NCBI GenBank assembly: GCA_028289425.1
Contig: JANQPL010000006.1
Span: 1-64,000 of the forward strand
Source: Alphaproteobacteria bacterium
GTDB lineage: Bacteria > Pseudomonadota > Alphaproteobacteria > JANQMY01
Direction: 5' to 3'
Length of the DNA stretch: 64,000 bases
Part shown: positions 16,835-25,014 of the stretch, piece after piece
Layout of the letters: every line of letters starts with the position of its first letter
Numbering within the stretch: the stretch's first letter is position 1
Translations under genes and position numbers: made by a program
The notes under the pieces: generated by a model
What the model saw: only the letters and a program-made list of their open reading frames with translations
What the model was told of the DNA's origin: nothing
The model's database searches: none

Positions 16835-17269
16835 GTGCTCTATTTCGACGATATTCCCGTGGGCTATAGAAGCCATATCGGGTCTTACAAGATTACCAGA
16901 GAAGAGATCATCGAGCTTGCGGCGCGGTGGGACCCCCAGCCCTTCCACATCGACGAAGCCGCCGCCAAGGACTCGGCATTTGGTGGCTTGGTTGCCTCAT
17001 CTCTGCATCTGTTTGCCATCTGCACGCGGCTGTTCTTCGACCACGAAGACCGCATTCAAACCATGGCCATGCTTTCCAAAGATGAGATCAAGCTGCCCAA
17101 TCCCGCACGGCCCGGCGACACACTGCAATACGACACCGAATGCATCGACCGCCGCGAAACCAAGAAGCCCGACAGGGGCATCATCACTCTATCGGATGTG
17201 CTGAGTAACCAGAACGGAGACCCCGTGCTGACACAGAAAGTCACGTTGCTGGTGGCAAGGAAACATTGA
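16835..17269 (+). CDS. MaoC-like dehydratase
   Basis: 144 residues with a single hot-dog domain. The hydratase-2 motif is intact: WDPQPFHIDEAAA near residue 33, with catalytic Asp and His, followed by AFGGLVASSLH. Members add or remove water on enoyl-CoA thioesters. The start is a GTG at 16835, as no ATG lies suitably placed. It is 119 bp before fbaA and could be transcribed with it or alone. Confidence 0.88.
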   Translation: MLYFDDIPVGYRSHIGSYKITREEIIELAARWDPQPFHIDEAAAKDSAFGGLVASSLHLFAICTRLFFDHEDRIQTMAMLSKDEIKLPNPARPGDTLQYDTECIDRRETKKPDRGIITLSDVLSNQNGDPVLTQKVTLLVARKH

Positions 17270-17388
17270 TTTTCGTCAAGGACAGCCGGTCGCAACCCGA
17301 CCAAGATAGGCGATAGCAATTTAAAGGCTAACAGGCTAAAAGACAGGCAACCCAGTCCCCTTTTTTGGATTTTCAAGGAGTAACGCGC

Positions 17389-18450
17389 ATGTCCGTGAAG
17401 CCCGGCGTCGTGAGCGGCGAAGACTACAAAACCCTGCTAAAGGCCTGCAAAGACGGCAAATATGCGTTGCCGGCCGTCAATGTGGTCGGCACGAACACGG
17501 TCAACGCGGTGTTGGAAGCGGCGGCCAAGAACAAATCCGACGTGATCATTCAGGCGTCGAACGGCGGCGCCGAGTTTTATGCGGGCAAGGGCATGCCCGA
17601 CAGCTTCCAGGCCAAGGTTCTGGGCGCCGTGTCGCTGGCGCAGCACGTGCATCTTTTGGCGGAACAGTATGGTGTGTGTGTTGTTCTGCATACGGATCAC
17701 GCCAACAAAAAGCTGATCCCCTGGGTCGAGGCGTTGTTGGACCATGGCGAGGCGTTCCACAAGGAAAACGGTAAGCCCCTTTACAGCACCCATATGCTGG
17801 ACCTGTCGGAAGAGGAACTGGACGAAAACATCAATGAATGCGCCCGGGTTTTAAAGCGCATGGTGCCGTTGGATATGAGCCTGGAAATCGAGCTGGGCGT
17901 GACCGGCGGCGAGGAAGACGGCGTGGGCTCCGACCATGTGGACAATGACAAGCTCTACACCCAGCCGGCGGATGTGCTGAAAGCGCACGACGTGCTGTCA
18001 CCCATCGGCCATTATTCTCTCGCAGCGTCCTTCGGAAATGTGCACGGCGTTTATAAGCCGGGTAATGTGCAGTTGCGTCCCGAAATCTTGAAGAACAGCC
18101 AGGCGCTTATCCAAGAGCGCTATCAAACAAGCGAAAACCCGCTCGATCTTGTGTTTCATGGCGGTTCGGGTTCCGAAAAAGCGAAGATCGATGAAGCGCT
18201 GCAATATGGCGTCTTCAAGATGAACATCGACACGGACACCCAGTTCGCACAGGCAGAGGCCGTGGGCAAATATGTGGACGAGCACCCGCGCGCGTTCAAA
18301 TACCAGATCGATCCGGACGACGACACGCCCTACAAGAAGCAATACGACCCGCGCAAATGGCTGCGGGCGGCAGAAGAAAGCATGGTCGCACGCTTGGACG
18401 AGGCCTTTGCGGATCTAAAGTCGACGGGCAAAACCATCGCGGGCGCTTAG
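17389..18450 (+). CDS. fbaA: Class II fructose-bisphosphate aldolase
   Basis: 353 residues, typical of the long class IIA zinc aldolases. Motifs include CVVLHTDHANKKLIPW (zinc-binding and catalytic region), SLEIELGVTGGEEDGV, NVHGVYKPGNVQLRPEIL, LVFHGGSGS and MNIDTDTQFA (substrate phosphate site). It reversibly cleaves fructose 1,6-bisphosphate to two triose phosphates in glycolysis and gluconeogenesis. AAGGAG lies eight bases before the ATG at 17389; the ATG-less extension to 17365 is not needed. No intrinsic terminator is evident downstream before the toxin gene. Confidence 0.95.
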   Translation: MSVKPGVVSGEDYKTLLKACKDGKYALPAVNVVGTNTVNAVLEAAAKNKSDVIIQASNGGAEFYAGKGMPDSFQAKVLGAVSLAQHVHLLAEQYGVCVVLHTDHANKKLIPWVEALLDHGEAFHKENGKPLYSTHMLDLSEEELDENINECARVLKRMVPLDMSLEIELGVTGGEEDGVGSDHVDNDKLYTQPADVLKAHDVLSPIGHYSLAASFGNVHGVYKPGNVQLRPEILKNSQALIQERYQTSENPLDLVFHGGSGSEKAKIDEALQYGVFKMNIDTDTQFAQAEAVGKYVDEHPRAFKYQIDPDDDTPYKKQYDPRKWLRAAEESMVARLDEAFADLKSTGKTIAGA

Positions 18451-18541
18451 AGCGCGTGAGATAGCTGAGAACAGGCATTCCCTTTGTTAGGTCGACGGCT
18501 CGCCCACGCGAAGCCGAAAAAGCAAGCTTGCACATCGTGTC

Positions 18542-18837
18542 CTAGCGATTGGGTATCTCGGACGCATTTGGGAATTCCATTGATGTGTGACGAATGTGGG
18601 CGATCCGCATGACATCAGACCGCACTTCGTAAAACACGTAGTGCATTCGGAATACATAGAAGCGGGCGGCAGTCTCCGGCACGACACGCCCAACAGAGGA
18701 TTATCTAGCAGAAGGTCGAAGCTGCCATACAACGCACCCACATGTTCGTCCATTTGGGCGCGTCCGAAGTTTTCAAGAGTATATCGAATGATCGCGCGGA
18801 TATCGTCAGCGGCGCGCTCCGATAGCTCATAGCGCAT
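18542..18837 (-). pseudogene. ParE-like toxin gene with a -1 frameshift
   Basis: From the ATG at 18837 the frame reads a ParE/RelE N-terminal half (MRYELSERAADDIRAIIRYT, then LYGSFDLLLDNPLLG). Near 18662-18670 (plus strand gcgggcggc) the homology jumps to another frame, reading RFYVFRMHYVFYEV then MRIAHIRHTSMEF and stopping at 18542. This C-terminal half is typical ParE, including the basic His-Arg end. Adding one base in that GC run would give a normal toxin of about 98 residues. Reading the first frame alone gives an unrelated Cys-rich tail. It overlaps the antitoxin gene by 11 bp. A decayed gene, a sequencing error or a programmed shift are all possible. Confidence 0.8.
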
Positions 18838-19036
18838 CGGCATATTCGGCAAGCACCTGAGCGACCAGCTCATCCTTGCCGAAATTCTTTGCCACCGGCC
18901 CGTCCAATCCCTGCCGAACATCATTGAGAATGATGGCCCGCTTCTCCGCTTCGGACAGGCTATGCCATAGCTTCAGATCTTCCGCTGTTGGAAACGCAGT
19001 CGAACTGAACTTTATGTGCGACACATCAATCGTCAT
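18827..19036 (-). CDS. Antitoxin of a ParDE-like pair
   Basis: 69 residues, starting at the ATG at 19036. The chain is acidic and helical: LKLWHSLSEAEKRAIILNDVRQGLDG, then a Lys/Glu-rich end LVAQVLAEYADAL. The N-terminal 25 residues contain a strand-like segment (IDVSHIKF). In size, order and stop/start overlap (the toxin ATG lies within the last codons) it fits a ParD-type antitoxin, which binds and neutralises the toxin and represses the operon. The homology is inferred mainly from context. If the toxin is dead, this is an orphan antitoxin. Confidence 0.72.
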   Translation of the reverse strand: MTIDVSHIKFSSTAFPTAEDLKLWHSLSEAEKRAIILNDVRQGLDGPVAKNFGKDELVAQVLAEYADAL

Positions 19037-19085
19037 GGGCACCAATGTAGCACAAACGGAGGGCGGAAATCCATTAGCGGTTGGG

Positions 19086-19919
19086 TTAACGGCGATCCAA
19101 CAACAGCCCTGCATCCTCATAATCCACCAGGCCAAGCCGCGCGGCCGCCGGCGGCACATAGGACCGGAAGCCCAACATGTACTGAACGTGTTCCGGCATG
19201 GCGCGGGCGTCGTCTAACGTGGTGGTGAGCTGGTGGTTTTCTTCCGCGCGCAGCCAGCCGAGCACAAAGCCTGCATGCAGCCCAACGCGCCACTGATCGG
19301 CCGAGTGGTTCTCGCCACCGCCATGGATGACCTTGCCGCTATACAGTAGCGCATCGCCTGCCTTCATAATGGCTTGGCAGGTGGTGCCTTCGGGCACGTC
19401 CGGCATGGCGCCCGGCCATTTGTGGCTGCCCGGGGCGATTACCGTTGCGCCGTTCTCCTCGGTAAAATCGGTAAGCGCAAAGATCGCCGTGATCGTGATT
19501 TCCTGTTCGGGCGACGTGGCCTCCGGCCAATTGAGCTCGTCCCGGTGAAGAATCTGCGGTGTCTCGCCCGGTCCAATGCAGATGAGCTGACCCGTGTTGA
19601 GATAGTAATTATCCGCCCCCAGATAATGGTCGCCCATGGCGCGGTACACAGGATCGCACAGCAAATCGCACCAAGCCTTCGATTTGCCGGCCAACCCGGT
19701 AATGCGCTTGGTGGCTTCGCCGTGAAATTCCTTCCAGAATTCATTGCCCGCCTGCACACCGGGTGTGTGTTCCCGGACCAGCGGCATGGCGTCATCCCTT
19801 AACCGCGACAGCAAATCAGAATCGATAAAGTTGTCGATGATCACGCCGCCATCTTCGTCGATGGCCGCCCAGATTTCCTTTTCGGATGCCGTCTTCGGCA
19901 AGTGTTTGAGCGCCGGCAT
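19086..19919 (-). CDS. Phytanoyl-CoA dioxygenase (PhyH) family protein
   Basis: 277 residues of the Fe(II)/2-oxoglutarate oxygenase superfamily, PhyH branch. The facial triad is visible as HRDELNWPE (His and Asp) in the middle and the distal His in VIHGGGENHS, followed by the Arg-containing WRVGLHAGF for 2-oxoglutarate. Such enzymes hydroxylate lipids or natural products. GGAGG spaced eight bases from the ATG at 19919 decides the start against upstream ATGs at 19934 and 19952. It is divergent from the TetR gene with a palindrome between them, so it is the likely target. Confidence 0.9.
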   Translation of the reverse strand: MPALKHLPKTASEKEIWAAIDEDGGVIIDNFIDSDLLSRLRDDAMPLVREHTPGVQAGNEFWKEFHGEATKRITGLAGKSKAWCDLLCDPVYRAMGDHYLGADNYYLNTGQLICIGPGETPQILHRDELNWPEATSPEQEITITAIFALTDFTEENGATVIAPGSHKWPGAMPDVPEGTTCQAIMKAGDALLYSGKVIHGGGENHSADQWRVGLHAGFVLGWLRAEENHQLTTTLDDARAMPEHVQYMLGFRSYVPPAAARLGLVDYEDAGLLLDRR

Positions 19920-19949
19920 TGCGCGTGCCTCCATGTTTTTCGTTTGTAA

Positions 19950-19965
19950 CATATCAATTGATATG
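19950..19965. promoter_or_regulatory. 16-bp palindrome, probable TetR operator
   Basis: CATATCAATTGATATG is a perfect 16-bp dyad midway between the divergent PhyH and TetR genes. A TATAAA box begins at 19967, and the dyad overlaps the likely promoters of both genes. Confidence 0.6.
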
Positions 19966-20007
19966 CTATAAAATGGGTCACGTCAACACCTACCTGAAAG
20001 TAAGCCC

Positions 20008-20586
20008 ATGCCCCGCCCTGCCCGCCCCGTCGAACGCCGCGCCGAAATCGTCGAAGGCGCGTTTCGTCTTCTGGCACGGGACGGCATCGAGGGGTTCTCC
20101 ATGCGCGCCGTGGCCCAGGAAGCCGGCTGCACGATCGGGCTCATCAATCATTGGTTTGCATCCAAAGACGAGTTGATTGACGCCGCGCTCGCGCAAGCCA
20201 TTGATGACGCGCTGGCGCGCAACGAAGCCGCTCTCGCCGACGGCAACCGGTCGATCGATCGAGGGCTCGCTCAGTTTCTGCCTTTGGATGAAACGCGAGA
20301 GGCGGAGTTGCGCATTTGGCTCGCCTTTTGGGCCTTGGCGGTCAGCCGCCCAAATCTGAATGCACGGCACAATGCGCGCGCCCATGAGCTTCGCAAGATG
20401 TTGCGCCAGGAAGCGGCGGCCCTTGGTGTCAGCAAAGATAAGATCGACAAAGCCGTCGATGTGGTCATGCCGCTGCTCGACGGCATTACCGTGAACGCCT
20501 TGCTTGATCCCGACTATTGGACACCCACGCGCCAATTGAAATCAGTGCGCACCGTGCTCGCGGCCTTACAAATTGAACCGAAGTGA
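20008..20586 (+). CDS. TetR family regulator (BetI-like)
   Basis: 192 residues. The helix-turn-helix domain occupies residues ~8-55 (RRAEIVEGAFRLLARDGIEG, then MRAVAQEAGCTIGLINHWF and ASKDELIDAAL). The C-terminal domain with LRIWLAFWALAVSRPNLN is close to the BetI/TetR_C_6 type. It is probably a local repressor of the divergent PhyH oxygenase gene through the 16-bp palindrome; the inducer is unknown. Confidence 0.9.
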   Translation: MPRPARPVERRAEIVEGAFRLLARDGIEGFSMRAVAQEAGCTIGLINHWFASKDELIDAALAQAIDDALARNEAALADGNRSIDRGLAQFLPLDETREAELRIWLAFWALAVSRPNLNARHNARAHELRKMLRQEAAALGVSKDKIDKAVDVVMPLLDGITVNALLDPDYWTPTRQLKSVRTVLAALQIEPK

Positions 20587-20684
20587 CGTGGTATTGCAAA
20601 ATTTCCTGAATGCCGTCAATCACTTGGCGCCGTTTGCCGGGCGGGATAGGATGCGTCAAACAACACGTTCGCAGGGAGTGATTG

Positions 20685-21284
20685 ATGGCAAAAGTCCAAA
20701 CAACCGAACATGAAGTGGTCTCGATTTATCCGTTCTCGGATGAAGACCGCAATACGCTTCTTACCCATTCCGGTGAAGCGGTGCTCATGTGGTCGACGAA
20801 AGACGGTTGGCCCGTGGGCGTCACCCATGCCTTCGTCTGGCAGGACGGCAAAGTGTGGCTCACCTTTGCGGTTCACCGGCATCGCGCCACGGCAATCAAG
20901 AGGGACCCCCGCGTGTCCGTTAATGTGAGCAGCGAGAGCTATGGTGCGACGGCCCCGGAAGGTGCCCCCACCGGCGCCATCACCATAAAAGGCCGCGCCG
21001 AATTCCACGACGATGACGCGACCAAGAAATGGTTCTATCCGGCATTGTCGAAGAAGGTGATGCCGGGTAATCCGGATGGTGAAGCCTTCTTCAACAATCT
21101 TTTGGACACACCGTTGCGCACGATCATTTCGGTCACGCCGGAAAAATACATTATGTACAACAGCGGTTTGGCAAACCGGCACATGATGGGCGGCGTCGAT
21201 GAATCCGAATTGGGTGAACGCCAAAGTGCAGACGCTACGCGCATGAACAAAGAACGCGAAAAGCGCGGGCTGGCGCCGAAATAG
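20685..21284 (+). CDS. Pyridoxamine 5'-phosphate oxidase-like FMN protein
   Basis: 199 residues with a split-barrel flavin-binding fold: VVSIYPFSDEDR at the start, then VLMWSTKDGWPVGVTHAFVW, KVWLTFAVHRHRATAIKRDPRVSV and GAITIKGRAEFHDDD. The RHRATAIKRDPRV segment is the usual FMN-phosphate contact of the family. Members reduce F420- or flavin-linked substrates or oxidise pyridoxamine phosphate; the sequence does not decide. GGGAG precedes the ATG at 20685. It is followed by a strong stem-loop. Confidence 0.82.
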   Translation: MAKVQTTEHEVVSIYPFSDEDRNTLLTHSGEAVLMWSTKDGWPVGVTHAFVWQDGKVWLTFAVHRHRATAIKRDPRVSVNVSSESYGATAPEGAPTGAITIKGRAEFHDDDATKKWFYPALSKKVMPGNPDGEAFFNNLLDTPLRTIISVTPEKYIMYNSGLANRHMMGGVDESELGERQSADATRMNKEREKRGLAPK

Positions 21285-21304
21285 CGACAAACAACTTTTT
21301 TACA

Positions 21305-21334
21305 AGAAGCGCTGCGGCAAAGCAGCGCTTCTTT
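21305..21334 (+). terminator. Stem-loop terminator between PNPOx-like gene and dnaB
   Basis: AGAAGCGCTGC (21305-21315) pairs perfectly with GCAGCGCTTCT (21322-21332) around a six-base loop. The T-run is short (ttct), so termination may be partial. It begins 20 bp after the oxidase stop codon. Confidence 0.65.
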
Positions 21335-21508
21335 CTGCGCAAAAAAATAACAACGGAAAAAAGTTTTCGACCGCGCGAAATCCTGAACAAGCCTTTGATT
21401 GAAATTGTTTAGGCGTCGCCCTTGTGTTTCCACATTATCCACAGGACCGAAATTTCTTGTGGAAATCCCGGAGACCCCGTTTCCGTTCGCGACCGATGGC
21501 AGTATAAA

Positions 21509-23035
21509 ATGGGGATGAACGCCTCCATCCCCCCAACCCCAGACTTTTCAGAAGACGCCGAACCGCCGCGACGAGAACAGGTGCGCGATCTTCCCTTTAA
21601 CATCGAAGCCGAGCAGGCCTTGTTGGGCGCCATCTTGTTCAACAACAAAGCCTATGAACGCGTCTCCGATTTCTTATTGCCGGAACACTTTTACGATCCG
21701 GTACATGCCCACATTTACGAAACCAGTGGCGAACTGATTCGCCGCGGGCAAATTGCCAGCCCCATTACGCTGAAATCGTTTTTCGACCAAAACCCCGCCT
21801 TGAAAGCGCTGGAAGGCGGCGGCGCGGGCTATTTGGCACGGCTCGCGGCCGCGACGGTGTCGGTCTACAACGCGAAAGACTTCGGTCAAACCGTCTACGA
21901 TCTGGCGGTGCGCCGCGAACTCATCGCCATTGGCGACGAGATGCAGGAGGTCGCCTATGACTCTCCTGTCGATCTCAGCCCTGCAGATCAGATCGAACAA
22001 ATCGAAGGTCAGCTCTTCCAACTGGCGGAAAAAGGCAAAGTCAATTCGGGCTTCATGAAGTTCGATTCCGCTTCTCAAAAAGCGATCGAACTGGCTGAAC
22101 TTGCTTACAAAAAGCCGGCGGGTGTTTCCGGCATTGCCACCGGCTTGACGGATATAGACGACAAACTTGGCGGCCTGCAGAAATCGGATCTGCTGATCAT
22201 TGCCGGCCGCCCCGGCATGGGCAAAACGTCGCTCGCGACAAACATCGCTTTCCATGTGGCCAAGAACTTTCGAACGGAAACCGACGAGCATAGCCGCGAT
22301 GTCACCGTGGACGGCGGACGCGTCGCCTTCTTCTCTCTGGAGATGTCGTCGGAGCAACTGGCCACCCGTATTCTTTCGGAGCAATCGCGGGTGAGTTCCA
22401 GCGCCATCCGCAAGGGCACGATCGACGAAGACGATTTCAGGCGGTTTGCGCGCGCGGTGACCGACCTGCAGCATATTCCTCTGTATATTGACGAAACGGG
22501 TGGCATTTCTATCGCCACCCTGTCGTCGCGCGCCCGGCGTTTGAAGCGCACCGCGGGCGGCTTGGACCTGATCGTTGTCGATTATCTGCAACTCGCCACC
22601 GGCGCCGGCCGGCGGAGTGACAACCGCGTGCTTGAGGTGGGCGAAATCACACAAGGCCTCAAAGCCTTAGCCAAAGAGCTTGATGTACCGGTCATTGCCC
22701 TTTCCCAGCTCAGCCGCGCCGTCGAACAACGGGACGACAAGCGCCCCAACCTGTCGGACTTACGGGAATCCGGATCGATCGAGCAAGACGCCGACGTGGT
22801 GATGTTCGTTTACCGCGAGGCCTATTACGTTAACAACCGCGAACCGGCCGAAGGCACGGCGGAGCACGACACCTGGCAACAAGATATGGAGCGGGTGCAA
22901 GGCAAAGCGGAAGTGATCATCGCGAAGCAGCGGCACGGTCCGGTGGGCAAAGTTGAATTGTATTTCGAGGAACGGTTTACCAAATTTGGAAATTTGGACC
23001 GCCATCATACGGAGGATTTTGGGGGCTTCAATTAA
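21509..23035 (+). CDS. dnaB: Replicative DNA helicase DnaB
   Basis: 508 residues from the ATG at 21509 (an ATG two codons later is equally possible). The N-terminal primase-interacting domain begins LPFNIEAEQALLGAILFNN. The RecA-like motor domain has Walker A GRPGMGKTSLA, FFSLEMSSEQL, LIVVDYLQL (Walker B) and LRESGSIEQDADVV. It unwinds DNA ahead of the replisome as a hexamer on the lagging strand. A frame open back to 21422 has no homology. An 11-kb block separates it from rplI. alr follows after 32 bp. Confidence 0.97.
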   Translation: MGMNASIPPTPDFSEDAEPPRREQVRDLPFNIEAEQALLGAILFNNKAYERVSDFLLPEHFYDPVHAHIYETSGELIRRGQIASPITLKSFFDQNPALKALEGGGAGYLARLAAATVSVYNAKDFGQTVYDLAVRRELIAIGDEMQEVAYDSPVDLSPADQIEQIEGQLFQLAEKGKVNSGFMKFDSASQKAIELAELAYKKPAGVSGIATGLTDIDDKLGGLQKSDLLIIAGRPGMGKTSLATNIAFHVAKNFRTETDEHSRDVTVDGGRVAFFSLEMSSEQLATRILSEQSRVSSSAIRKGTIDEDDFRRFARAVTDLQHIPLYIDETGGISIATLSSRARRLKRTAGGLDLIVVDYLQLATGAGRRSDNRVLEVGEITQGLKALAKELDVPVIALSQLSRAVEQRDDKRPNLSDLRESGSIEQDADVVMFVYREAYYVNNREPAEGTAEHDTWQQDMERVQGKAEVIIAKQRHGPVGKVELYFEERFTKFGNLDRHHTEDFGGFN

Positions 23036-23067
23036 GCAGGTCCGACTGACGGACCAGGGCAATCTTC

Positions 23068-24231
23068 ATGCAGACCCATAGTGTAAATGCGTATCGCAGA
23101 GGCCTGGCGGCGGCCGAATGTGCCTGGCTGACCATTAATCTGGGCGCAATTGCGCGGAATTACCAAAAGCTGTGTGCGCTTGCAGCGGGCACCCGGGTAA
23201 TGGCAACCGTGAAGGCAGACGCCTATGGGCTCGGGATCGAGCAGGTGGGGCCGGCGCTGGTGCGCGCTGGATGCGAGACTTTTTTTGTCGCACTGGTGGC
23301 GGAAGGCGCCCGGTTACGGCGCATCTTGGACGATAACGGCCTGTCCGCAGATATTTATGTGCTGAATGGCTTTCAAACGGGCAGTGAGGCAGCGTTTGCA
23401 GCGGCCTCCTTGTTCCCGGTTCTCAATTCATTGGAGCAAGTGAACGCCTGGCGTGCATTGGGGGCCCCCCTTCCGGCGGCCCTGCACATCGACACGGGCA
23501 TGAACCGCCTGGGCCTTTCGCCGCAAGATGCGGAAGCAATCGATCCCGCAGCCGTTTCGGGGCTCAATCTCAGTTTGGTCATGAGCCATCTGGCTTGTGC
23601 CGATGACCCGGCCGATCCCAAAAATGAACACCAAAGAAACCTTTTCGAAACCCTGTCGAAACCATTCCAAGGTATCCCGAAAAGCCTTTGCAATTCGGCG
23701 GGTGTGTTGTTGGGAGATGCTTACCATTTCGACGTGATCCGCCCCGGTCTGGCGCTCTATGGCGGAGCACCGTCGCGCTCAAAATCCGAAGAGTTTGAAC
23801 CCGTTGTGACCCTTTCTTCAAAAATCCTTCAAGTGCGGCAGATTGACAAAGAACAGACCGTCGGATATGGGGCAACACATCGTGCAGCAGGCCCGGCGCG
23901 TATCGCCACGCTCGGGATTGGCTATGCCGACGGTTACAGATGGGGCCTTGGCGGGAAGGCCCGCGGATTTCTTGGCGAGACAGGGGTACCAGTCGTGGGG
24001 CGTATCTCTATGGATTTGACGTCGGTGGATGTGAGCCACGTGCCGCAAGGTGCAGCACAGCCGGGTGATGTGGTCACCCTGCTTGACCATCGCATCACCA
24101 TTAATGACGCCGCCGCCGTCGCCGGGACAATCCCTTATGAGATCTTAACGGGCCTGGGCGCGCGCCTGGAACGAACCTATGTGGATGGCGCGCCGACCCA
24201 TGTTCCCCCGCCGGCAGGAGGCGCCGTGTGA
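23068..24231 (+). CDS. alr: Alanine racemase
   Basis: 387 residues. The PLP lysine is in MATVKADAYGLG (K49) and the catalytic Tyr in VGYGATHRA (Y267). The TIM-barrel N-domain (LHIDTGMNRLGL, VMSHLACADD) and the C-terminal beta domain (VGRISMDLTSVDVS) are complete. It makes D-alanine for peptidoglycan. The stop overlaps the start of the next gene by four bases (GTGA), which implies translational coupling to the lipid transporter permease. Confidence 0.95.
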   Translation: MQTHSVNAYRRGLAAAECAWLTINLGAIARNYQKLCALAAGTRVMATVKADAYGLGIEQVGPALVRAGCETFFVALVAEGARLRRILDDNGLSADIYVLNGFQTGSEAAFAAASLFPVLNSLEQVNAWRALGAPLPAALHIDTGMNRLGLSPQDAEAIDPAAVSGLNLSLVMSHLACADDPADPKNEHQRNLFETLSKPFQGIPKSLCNSAGVLLGDAYHFDVIRPGLALYGGAPSRSKSEEFEPVVTLSSKILQVRQIDKEQTVGYGATHRAAGPARIATLGIGYADGYRWGLGGKARGFLGETGVPVVGRISMDLTSVDVSHVPQGAAQPGDVVTLLDHRITINDAAAVAGTIPYEILTGLGARLERTYVDGAPTHVPPPAGGAV

Positions 24232-25001
24232 ATATTTTTGCCGCCATCGGCGCCATCACTCTGGCCTTCTTGGCTGAAACCGGCCGCTTCTCGCAGTTTA
24301 CGTTGTCGGCGGTGCTCCATTGTCTGCGCCCACCCTTCTTCGTGGGGATCTGGGCGCGGCAAATGATGTCAATCGGCTATTACTCGCTGCCGGTGGTGGG
24401 CCTGACCGCCTTCTTCACCGGCGGTGTGCTGGCACTTCAGATCTATATTGGCGGCACGCGCTTCAATGCGGAGAGCATCGTGCCCACCATTGTGGTGCTG
24501 GGCATCACCCGAGAGCTTGGACCGGTGATCGGCGGGCTCATGGTGGCGGGCCGCGTGAGCGCCGCCATCGCGGCGGAAATCGGTACCATGCGGGTGACGG
24601 AGCAAATCGATGCGCTGACGACCCTGTCCACCAACCCGTTCAACTATTTGATCGCGCCGCGCCTGATCGCAGCCGTGGTGACCCTGCCGCTGTTGGTGTT
24701 TATCGGCGACATTATCGGTGTGATGGGCGGCTTTATCGTCAGCACCCAGAGCTTGGGCTTCAACCCCGCCACTTACATCAAGAACACGGCAGATTTCGTG
24801 GAAGTGGGCGACGTGACTTCCGGCCTGTGGAAGGCGGCCGTCTTCGGCTTCATTATTGCGCTCATGGGCTGCTATCACGGCTTCCACAGCCGCGGCGGCG
24901 CGCAAGGCGTGGGCAGCGCGACCACCTATGCGGTGGTGGCGGCGTCCATTTTGATCCTGGCGGCCAACTACGTCATGACGTCAATCCTGTTCTCGGACTA
25001 A
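24228..25001 (+). CDS. mlaE: MlaE family ABC transporter permease
   Basis: 257 residues with about five or six membrane helices. The family signature RELGPVIGGLMVAGRVSAAI followed by EIGTMRVTEQIDAL (residues ~90-125) is intact. MlaE is the inner-membrane permease of systems moving phospholipid between inner and outer membranes. The GTG start at 24228 overlaps the alr stop. It is paired with the ATPase gene 13 bp downstream. No MlaD-type (MCE) substrate-binding gene is adjacent. Confidence 0.92.
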   Translation: MNIFAAIGAITLAFLAETGRFSQFTLSAVLHCLRPPFFVGIWARQMMSIGYYSLPVVGLTAFFTGGVLALQIYIGGTRFNAESIVPTIVVLGITRELGPVIGGLMVAGRVSAAIAAEIGTMRVTEQIDALTTLSTNPFNYLIAPRLIAAVVTLPLLVFIGDIIGVMGGFIVSTQSLGFNPATYIKNTADFVEVGDVTSGLWKAAVFGFIIALMGCYHGFHSRGGAQGVGSATTYAVVAASILILAANYVMTSILFSD

Positions 25002-25014
25002 GACGAGGAGCCCC

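Noticed and set aside
18487-18924. A single 145-codon minus-strand frame over the toxin region
   Set aside because: Only its middle part matches ParE. The first 29 codons lie in the antitoxin gene and the Cys-rich tail is the wrong frame, so it was reported as a frameshifted toxin instead.
21674-22654. Long minus-strand frame (326 codons) opposite dnaB
   Set aside because: A by-product of GC-rich codon use in dnaB; composition is His/Gln/Arg-rich with no recognisable domain.
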